Assembly (NCBI GenBank): GCA_964388085.1
Contig: CAYLZW010000290.1
Span: forward strand, 1-7,171
Origin: CAYLZW01 sp964388085
GTDB lineage: Bacteria; Myxococcota; UBA727; CAYLZW01
Length of the DNA: 7,171 bases
Direction of reading: 5' to 3'
This document shows, piece after piece, positions 1 to 4,688 of this stretch. The notes beneath the pieces were generated by a model. The model made no database searches and was not told the DNA's origin. It saw only the letters and a program-made list of their open reading frames with translations. Position 1 is the stretch's first letter. The number at the start of each line of letters is the position of its first letter. The position numbers and the translations under genes were made by a program.

Positions 1-545
1 TCGTCGGCGAGGACGTGCTCATCACCGGCGCCGGCCCCATCGGCATCATGGCCGCCGCCATCTGCAAGCACGTCGGCGCGCGCTACGTGGTCATCACCGA
101 CGTGAACGATTTCCGCCTCGAGCTCGCGCGCAAGTGCGGCGCCGACCGCGTCGTCAACGTCAGCCACGAGAGCGCGCGCGACGCCATGAACGAGCTCGGC
201 ATGACGGAGGGCTTCGACGTCGGCCTCGAGATGAGCGGCAACAAAGACGCCTTCCGCATGATGCTCGACGTCATGAACCACGGCGGCAAGGTCGCGCTGC
301 TCGGCATCCCGCCCGAGCCCATCGCCATCGACTGGAACCAGGTCATCTTCAAGGGGCTTGTGCTGAAGGGCATCTACGGCCGCGAGATGTTCGAGACCTG
401 GTACAAGATGCGCTCGATGCTGCAGAGCGGCCTCGACGTGTCGCCTGTGCTGACGCATCACATTCCGGCCTCGCGCTTTCAGGAAGCGTTCGACGCGGTG
501 GCATCGGGCAAGGCGGGCAAGGTCGTCTTGGAGTGGGCCGGTTGA
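1..545 (+). CDS. tdh: L-threonine 3-dehydrogenase (partial, 3' part)
   Basis: This zinc-dependent medium-chain dehydrogenase oxidises L-threonine with NAD+ to 2-amino-3-oxobutanoate in the cytoplasm. The product is normally passed to Kbl, which makes glycine and acetyl-CoA. The reading frame is open from base 3, giving 180 visible residues and a TGA at 543-545; the start lies left of the window. The visible part is the Rossmann NAD-binding domain and C-terminal segment: GAGPIG at visible residues 9-14, then VVITDVN with Asp33 after the second strand, where NAD-specific enzymes bind the ribose hydroxyls. Stretches such as GMTEGFDVGLEMSG, LGIPP and KGIYGREMFETWYKM are near-identical to my memory of E. 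coli Tdh, and the end (GKVVLEW) matches the family terminus. The zinc ligands and catalytic Cys would be in the missing half. Kbl may lie upstream but cannot be seen. The gene is convergent with the lipase-like gene. Confidence 0.95.
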   Translation, partial: VGEDVLITGAGPIGIMAAAICKHVGARYVVITDVNDFRLELARKCGADRVVNVSHESARDAMNELGMTEGFDVGLEMSGNKDAFRMMLDVMNHGGKVALLGIPPEPIAIDWNQVIFKGLVLKGIYGREMFETWYKMRSMLQSGLDVSPVLTHHIPASRFQEAFDAVASGKAGKVVLEWAG

Positions 546-692
546 AGTCCGGCTCGCCTGGTTCCGCCCTTCTCGACGAGCTCGCCGCCGCCTTCGACTC
601 CTCTCGCACGTGCCCTATCTGGGCGTGCGCCTTCGGGAAGGTGACTTGGATGGCGTACGGCGCCTGCTTCACGAACGCGTCCGAGTCGCACA
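546..692. other. Convergent intergenic spacer, tdh / lipase-like gene
   Basis: These 147 bp separate the stop codons of two convergent genes. Several frames are open here on both strands, but the predicted peptides resemble no family and no frame has a credible start, so I call no gene. Two small inverted repeats are present (609-627 and 630-641). Neither is followed by a T-run on either strand, so an intrinsic terminator is not demonstrated. Confidence 0.6.
609..627. terminator. Possible hairpin between convergent genes
   Basis: CGTGCCC (609-615) can pair with GGGCGTG (621-627) across a 5-nt loop TATCT: five Watson-Crick pairs and two G-T wobbles. A second mini-hairpin CCTTC-GG-GAAGG follows at 630-641. 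Their position between convergent stop codons suits termination, but there is no T-tract, so this is weak. Confidence 0.2.
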
Positions 693-1835
693 TCACTTCT
701 CCACCAGCTCGTCGCTGCTGTTCCTGATCATCCAAGCCGCCGCATTGCGCCACAGCTCCTCGAACACCGGCCGTGAAAATCCAGTACCCGAGCTCAGCCA
801 ATCGATGTGCGGCGGCTCGTGCTCCTTGTCCGAGAAGTGGCCAATCACGTCCAGATGATCGGCGTTGACCACGCCGAGCACCTGCCCCCAGGTCTGGGAC
901 AATGTCGGCACCACGCCGTCGTTGGCGTTCGGTTCGGGCAGCTTGCCGAAGATGACGCGGATGCGATCGGTGTGCTCGGTGGGCAGCTTCTTCGGATCGA
1001 TGGGCGCGCTGCCCGACAGGCCGTGCAGCAGCGAATAGATGGTGCGGGTCGCTTGCGCGTAGGGGTTCAGGCCGACGTCGACGACGGAGCCGAGGCTCGG
1101 CTCGCGGCCGCAGGTGAGCAAGGAGCCATAGCGCACGCTCGGACGATCGCCGGTGCTGGCGTTGAACAGATCCATGGCGTCGGGCGTGAGCTGCAGGATG
1201 AGCGCCTGATCGCCGCCCACGTCCGTGAAGAACTCCTGGACCGCCTGCCGCCGCTCGGGCGAGAAGTCGCCGAGCAGCTCGCTGAACAGCTGGTCGACGA
1301 GGGTGCCGCCCCAGCCGACGACGTCGTCGACCTTGGTGAGCAGCGTGCCGAAGCGCAAGAGGAACGAGAGCGGCAGGTGCCCGAAGCGCAGCGTGTAGAG
1401 CGTGGCGAGCGAGAGCAGCTTCAAGAGCTGCGAGCCGAGCACGGTGTTGAAGAACGTCGCCAGCGGAGTGCCGCGGTGTGGCGTCGCGACGCTGAGCAGC
1501 GTCCTCACGCGGGCGGCTATGGCGCTCGGGTCGCTGCCGTCGCCGAGGTTCACGTCGGGCGCGAGCAGCAGGCGCGCGTCGAGGCCCCCCGTGGAGTGAC
1601 CGATGATGTGCAGCACGGCGTCATCCGCCGCGGTCTCCTTCATGGCGACGAGCAGGCGCTGCGCGCGCGTGCGCACCGACGCCGTCGGGTGCGTGTTGAT
1701 GCGCACGACGTCGAGCTCGTGGCCCTGGTCTTTGAAGGCCTCGACGAGGAGGTCCGCTAGATGACCGAAGTAGTAGAAGTCGCCCAGGTTGGCGAAGCCG
1801 AAGAAGCCGGGGACGAGATAGACGCGATGTTTCAT
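693..1835 (-). CDS. Lipase/esterase-like alpha/beta hydrolase
   Basis: This 380-residue protein is a probable serine ester hydrolase. A hydrophobic first strand leads into PGFFGF (residues 9-14), the expected oxyanion-hole loop. The nucleophile elbow is GHSTGG (79-84) with Ser81. Likely triad partners are Asp306 in NDGVVP and His327 in NADHLDVIG, in the usual order Ser-Asp-His. ATPHRGTP (117-124) is typical of bacterial lipases. Residues about 134-166 form a strongly hydrophobic, Leu-rich helical stretch that could be a lid over the active site. The start (MKHRVYLVPG) puts the first beta-strand at the N-terminus as in related proteins. I see no clear Shine-Dalgarno and no signal peptide, so it is cytoplasmic or exported by an unusual route. 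The substrate (triacylglycerol, wax or polyester, phospholipid) cannot be read from sequence. The frame stays open far upstream, antisense to the next gene, but that extension is not real. Confidence 0.85.
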   Translation of the reverse strand: MKHRVYLVPGFFGFANLGDFYYFGHLADLLVEAFKDQGHELDVVRINTHPTASVRTRAQRLLVAMKETAADDAVLHIIGHSTGGLDARLLLAPDVNLGDGSDPSAIAARVRTLLSVATPHRGTPLATFFNTVLGSQLLKLLSLATLYTLRFGHLPLSFLLRFGTLLTKVDDVVGWGGTLVDQLFSELLGDFSPERRQAVQEFFTDVGGDQALILQLTPDAMDLFNASTGDRPSVRYGSLLTCGREPSLGSVVDVGLNPYAQATRTIYSLLHGLSGSAPIDPKKLPTEHTDRIRVIFGKLPEPNANDGVVPTLSQTWGQVLGVVNADHLDVIGHFSDKEHEPPHIDWLSSGTGFSRPVFEELWRNAAAWMIRNSSDELVEK

Positions 1836-1922
1836 GGGCTGGCCGCAAGGTAGCTTATGAATTGGCGCTCGGGAGCGACCGACCTCCCTTGCGCGGGCGG
1901 GCGCGCCTGCCACGCTAGAGGT
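1836..1922. promoter_or_regulatory. Divergent promoter region, lipase-like / FG-GAP lipoprotein
   Basis: These 87 bp lie between two divergent start codons and should hold both promoters. For the - strand gene, CATAAG (1859-1854) is a 4-of-6 match to a -10 box about 18 bp from the ATG, but no good -35 lies at the right distance. A short inverted repeat GGGAG (1871-1875) / CTCCC (1884-1888) sits mid-spacer and could be a weak operator. No sigma-54-type GG-N10-GC site is obvious. Confidence 0.4.
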
Positions 1923-3845
1923 ATGTCCACCTCGCACCTCCGATCGCCGTCGCTGCTCGTCCTGCTCGCTGGCTTTGCGCTGCTCGCGGGCTGCCCGCCG
2001 GTCGAGCCCTCGCCCGACGGGGGGCTGCCGGAGGCCATCTGCACCGACGGCACGCGCTTTTCGCCCGGCACCGAGGCGTTTCGCGAAGCCACCAGCGACT
2101 TCGGCCTCGACGCGCTGGCGGTGGAGGGCGTGCGCCTGAGCGCCGCAGACCTCGACGGCGACGGCTACGCGGATCTGATCGTGCGCCGCGGCGGCCTCTT
2201 GCGCGACGAAGCGGACGCGCGCTCCACCTGGGTGCTGAAGAACGACGCCGGCAAGGGCTTCGTCGACGTGACGGCGTCCTCGGGCCTGCTCGCGACGCGC
2301 GTGGCGGATGACGGTAAGGGCCGGCCGGGGGAGGTCTGGGCCCTCGGTGACGTCGACAACGACGGCGACCTCGACGTCTACACGGGCGTGTACACGCAGG
2401 ACGTGGCGAAGACCGCGGGCGAGACCAGCGAGGTCATGCTCAATGAAGGTGACTTCCAGTTCGTGCTCGGCCCGCGCGAGAGCGGACTGCGACGCGAGGG
2501 CGAGGTCGACATGCCCGCGGGCGCGTCCTTCCTCGACTATGACCGCGACGGCGTGCTCGACCTCTGGGTCACGCAGCACAACACGGACGCCTTCGCGCTC
2601 TTCCCCGACCGTCTCTACCGCGGCAACGGCGACGGCAGCTTCACCGAGGTGGGCGCCGGGCTCGGCATCGTCACGGAGGACTGGGTCAGCCTCGACGCGC
2701 TGAATGAAGCGAGAGCGCACACCCGCGCTTGGGCCGCGGCGGCCTGCGACCTGAACGGCGACGGCGTGGCCGAGCTCTTGTCGCCGTCGTACGGCCGCTC
2801 GCCGAACCACCTCTGGCAGGCACAGCCGAGCGACGGCGGCGTCACGTACGCGAACCGCTCGCTCGCGTCGGGTTTCGCGTACGACGACAATTTCAGCTGG
2901 CAAGACAATCAGTTCGCGCGCTGCTTCTGTCAGGCGAACCCCGGCGCCGAGGACTGCGCCGGCGTGCCCGCCCCCGTCATCAGCTGCCAGGACAACTGGA
3001 GCCACGATCAGGATCGCGAGCCCTTCCGCCTCGGCGGCAACAGCGGCGCCGTCGTCTGCGGTGACGTCGACAATGACGGTGACATCGATCTGCTGACCAG
3101 CGAGATCAAGCACTGGTGGGCCGGCGCCGGCGCGGACGGCGGCGAGCTGCTCCTGAACAGCGGCGAAGAGCAGGTGCGCTTCCTTCGACCCGGTCGCGAG
3201 AGCATGGGCCTCGTCATCCCGCACGCGGGCCCGTCGTGGGACGAGGGTCATATGACCGCCGCGCTGCTCGACTTCGACAACGACGGCTGGCTCGACGTGT
3301 ACATCGGCGGCTCGGACTATCCCGGCAACCGCGGCCTGCTGTTCCACCAGGAGAGCGCGCTCTCGTTCGCGCTCGTGGACGTGGCCGACGGCATCGATCA
3401 CACGCGCTCGCACGGCGTCGCGGTGGCGGACTTCGATCGCGACGGCGACCTCGACGTCGTCGTCGGGCACTCCACCGCGCGCTGCGGCGGCGCCAGCGAC
3501 TGCTACCCGACGGCGCAGGTGCGGCTGTTCGAGAACGTGCTCGGCGACGGCAACTTCGTGCAGCTCGCCCTCGAGGGAGCGGGCGGCAGCAACCGCGCGG
3601 CCATCGGCGCGCGCGTGACGGTGACGGCAGGCGGCGTCACGCAGACGAAGGAGGTCGGCGGCGGCTACGGCCACTACGGCGCGCAGGACGACCTCGTCAG
3701 CCACTTCGGTCTCGGCAGCGCCTGCGAGGCGCAGGTCACGGTGCGCTGGCCCGACGAGGACGGCAGCAGCGAGACCTTCACGCTGCCCGCCGGGCACCGC
3801 TTCCACCTCGTGCAAGGGCGCGCGCCGACGCTCAGCGCTCGCTGA
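1923..3845 (+). CDS. FG-GAP/VCBS-repeat lipoprotein with ASPIC/UnbV C-terminal domain
   Basis: A 640-residue exported lipoprotein of the CRTAC1/ASPIC family. Residues 1-24 are a lipoprotein signal peptide with lipobox LAGC (Cys24 is lipidated); Pro at +2 and +3 and a Pro-rich tether follow. Seven calcium-binding loops of DxDxDGxxD type lie at residues 76-84, 143-151, 205-213, 276-284 (last position Glu), 381-389, 450-458 and 503-511, spaced mostly 53-71 residues, as expected of blades of an integrin-alpha-like beta-propeller. Residues about 545-630 (IGARVTVTAGG, GGYGHYG, HFGLG, VRWP) match ASPIC/UnbV. The ATG at 1923 is preferred over the one at 1857, because only it puts the signal peptide at the N-terminus and it has AGAGG just upstream, though with a short spacer. 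The longest inter-loop gap (285-380) carries a cysteine cluster. The role is unknown; cell-surface Ca2+-stabilised adhesion or ligand binding is an inference. Confidence 0.9.
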   Translation: MSTSHLRSPSLLVLLAGFALLAGCPPVEPSPDGGLPEAICTDGTRFSPGTEAFREATSDFGLDALAVEGVRLSAADLDGDGYADLIVRRGGLLRDEADARSTWVLKNDAGKGFVDVTASSGLLATRVADDGKGRPGEVWALGDVDNDGDLDVYTGVYTQDVAKTAGETSEVMLNEGDFQFVLGPRESGLRREGEVDMPAGASFLDYDRDGVLDLWVTQHNTDAFALFPDRLYRGNGDGSFTEVGAGLGIVTEDWVSLDALNEARAHTRAWAAAACDLNGDGVAELLSPSYGRSPNHLWQAQPSDGGVTYANRSLASGFAYDDNFSWQDNQFARCFCQANPGAEDCAGVPAPVISCQDNWSHDQDREPFRLGGNSGAVVCGDVDNDGDIDLLTSEIKHWWAGAGADGGELLLNSGEEQVRFLRPGRESMGLVIPHAGPSWDEGHMTAALLDFDNDGWLDVYIGGSDYPGNRGLLFHQESALSFALVDVADGIDHTRSHGVAVADFDRDGDLDVVVGHSTARCGGASDCYPTAQVRLFENVLGDGNFVQLALEGAGGSNRAAIGARVTVTAGGVTQTKEVGGGYGHYGAQDDLVSHFGLGSACEAQVTVRWPDEDGSSETFTLPAGHRFHLVQGRAPTLSAR

Positions 3846-3848
3846 GCG
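3829..3848. repeat. Inverted repeat across the convergent gene ends
   Basis: CGCTCAGCG (3829-3837) and CGCTGAGCG (3840-3848) are perfect 9-bp inverted arms separated by CT. The repeat spans the TGA of the FG-GAP gene and reaches to within 5 bp of the pal stop codon. A second, 6-bp pair AGCGCG (3845-3850) / CGCGCT (3865-3870) overlaps it. In RNA the practical stem is 8 bp with a 4-nt loop. With only 7 bp between the genes, this could act as a shared bidirectional terminator, but there is no T-tract. Confidence 0.5.
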
Positions 3849-3852
3849 CGCG

Positions 3853-4404
3853 TCAGCGTTCGCTCGCGCTCCACGCGAGCACGACGTCGAGCGCCGTGCC
3901 GGCGTCGTTCAGCGCCAGCTGGGCTTCGGCGCTCGAATGGAACGCCAGCTCATCGCGGCGGTTTCGGGCGCGCGCCTCGTCGTCGCTGCCGTTCAAGACC
4001 GGCCGCTCTTCGCCGAAGGAGAGGACCTTGACGCGCTCCTCCTCGACGCCGAGCGCCGTCAGGTAGCGCTTGGCCGCGAGCGCGCGGCTGTGCCCGAGGG
4101 CGAGGTTGTATTCGCTCGTGCCGAGCTCGTCACAGTGCCCCTCGATGGTCAGCCGCACGGCCTCGTCGCTCTTCATGTAGCGGGCGACCTCTTGCAGGCT
4201 GTCTTGCGCGTCGCGGCTGAGCGCGTGCTGGTCGAAAGCGAAATAGAGCGGCCCGGTGGACGGGGCGTGCGCGGCCAGCTGCTCGCCGCGGGCGTCGTCG
4301 AAGGTGATGCTCGCGAGCGCGGGATCGCCGCGCTTGTCGGCGGTCTTGCAGCCGAGCAGGGCGATGACGGAGCACAGACAAGCGGACAGGACGACGCGGC
4401 GCAT
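3853..4404 (-). CDS. pal: Peptidoglycan-associated lipoprotein (Pal/OmpA-like)
   Basis: A 183-residue outer-membrane lipoprotein predicted to anchor the outer membrane to peptidoglycan, as Pal does in the Tol-Pal system. The signal peptide (1-18) ends in lipobox LLGC with Cys19; Lys20 at +2 does not signal inner-membrane retention under the enterobacterial rule. The OmpA-like domain runs from about residue 50: YFAFD (54-58), GHCDELGT (89-96), NLALGHSRA (100-108), SFGEERP (129-135), ARNRRDEL (145-152). Asp92 and Arg107 correspond to the diaminopimelate-binding Asp and Arg known in OmpA/Pal. The start at 4404 is chosen for GGGAGG four bases upstream and a correctly placed signal peptide; the frame opens further upstream (to 4509) but that extension is Arg-rich and would bury the signal. 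About 27 residues (157-183) extend past the usual Pal end. No tolB or cpoB neighbour is visible, so it may be an extra copy rather than the core Pal. Confidence 0.88.
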   Translation of the reverse strand: MRRVVLSACLCSVIALLGCKTADKRGDPALASITFDDARGEQLAAHAPSTGPLYFAFDQHALSRDAQDSLQEVARYMKSDEAVRLTIEGHCDELGTSEYNLALGHSRALAAKRYLTALGVEEERVKVLSFGEERPVLNGSDDEARARNRRDELAFHSSAEAQLALNDAGTALDVVLAWSASER

Positions 4405-4408
4405 GGAG

Positions 4409-4414
4409 CCTCCC
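4409..4414 (-). promoter_or_regulatory. Ribosome binding site of pal
   Basis: GGGAGG on the - strand, four bases before the ATG at 4404. It decides in favour of the short start with the lipoprotein signal peptide over upstream in-frame ATGs. Confidence 0.75.
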
Positions 4415-4677
4415 GGGGCCGGCGCGCGACGGGCGGAGGCCCCTTCGTACAGCCGGCGGAACATGGTTCTCATGGACGCAGTTGTCCCACCGATGCGCCG
4501 GTGCTCCAAAAAAAGCGTCGCTCGGGGTTCGGTGGGTCGTCGTCGCCCGCCCCCGCCCGCGAGCGGGGAGCAACTGTGCTGGGTTTGCGTACGGAAGGCG
4601 CATCAAACCGACACACTGCGGCGGCGTGCGTTCCGTCACGCCGGGGGCTCGCTAACGTGAACACAGCGACCCAGCGT

Positions 4678-4683
4678 GAGGAG
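4678..4683 (+). promoter_or_regulatory. Ribosome binding site fixing the TTG start of the kinase
   Basis: GAGGAG lies five bases before the TTG at 4689. An in-frame TGA at 4677-4679 overlaps it, so TTG is the first possible initiation codon in this frame. The next in-frame ATG (residue 35) lies inside the glycine-rich loop and would destroy the kinase fold. Confidence 0.8.
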
Positions 4684-4688
4684 CGCTC

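Larger units (their letters stand above)
4405..4688. promoter_or_regulatory. Divergent regulatory spacer, pal / kinase
   Basis: These 284 bp separate two divergent genes and should carry both promoters. Visible elements are an A7 run (4508-4514), unusual in such GC-rich DNA and placed like an upstream AT-rich promoter element for pal; a 5-bp inverted repeat CACCG (4488-4492) / CGGTG (4499-4503) beside it; and a spaced inverted pair ACGGAA (4591-4596) / TTCCGT (4631-4636), 34 bp apart, upstream of the kinase. I cannot place convincing -35/-10 boxes for either gene. Frames that run through the spacer give Arg/Pro-rich peptides and are not genes. Confidence 0.5.

Noticed and set aside
349..801. 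A 150-codon - strand frame across the tdh/lipase junction.
   Set aside because: Half is antisense to tdh, the rest overlaps the end of the lipase-like gene, and the peptide resembles nothing I know.
807..1760. A 317-codon + strand frame opposite the lipase-like gene.
   Set aside because: It is an antisense shadow rich in Arg, Glu, Gln and Val without recognisable motifs; the - strand has the full catalytic triad.
1857..1922. An upstream ATG adding 22 residues to the FG-GAP lipoprotein.
   Set aside because: It would put a polar, Arg/Cys-containing segment before the signal peptide; the ATG at 1923 gives a textbook lipoprotein leader.
1836..3815. A - strand frame open for about 660 codons, in frame with the lipase-like gene, giving an apparent 1040-residue protein.
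   Set aside because: It is exactly codon-aligned antisense to the FG-GAP gene, so a stop would need a sense TTA, CTA or TCA codon, all rare in this GC-rich DNA. Its translation is a Val/Ala/Arg/Glu-rich string with no domain, while the sense strand has a signal peptide and seven calcium loops.
4405..4509. Upstream in-frame ATGs for pal, adding up to 35 residues.
   Set aside because: The extension is Arg-rich and would bury the signal peptide; GGGAGG lies right before the ATG at 4404.
4508..4560. T7 run on the - strand after GC-rich sequence, as an intrinsic terminator.
   Set aside because: No stable stem directly precedes the T-run on that strand, and no - strand gene lies upstream to be terminated.
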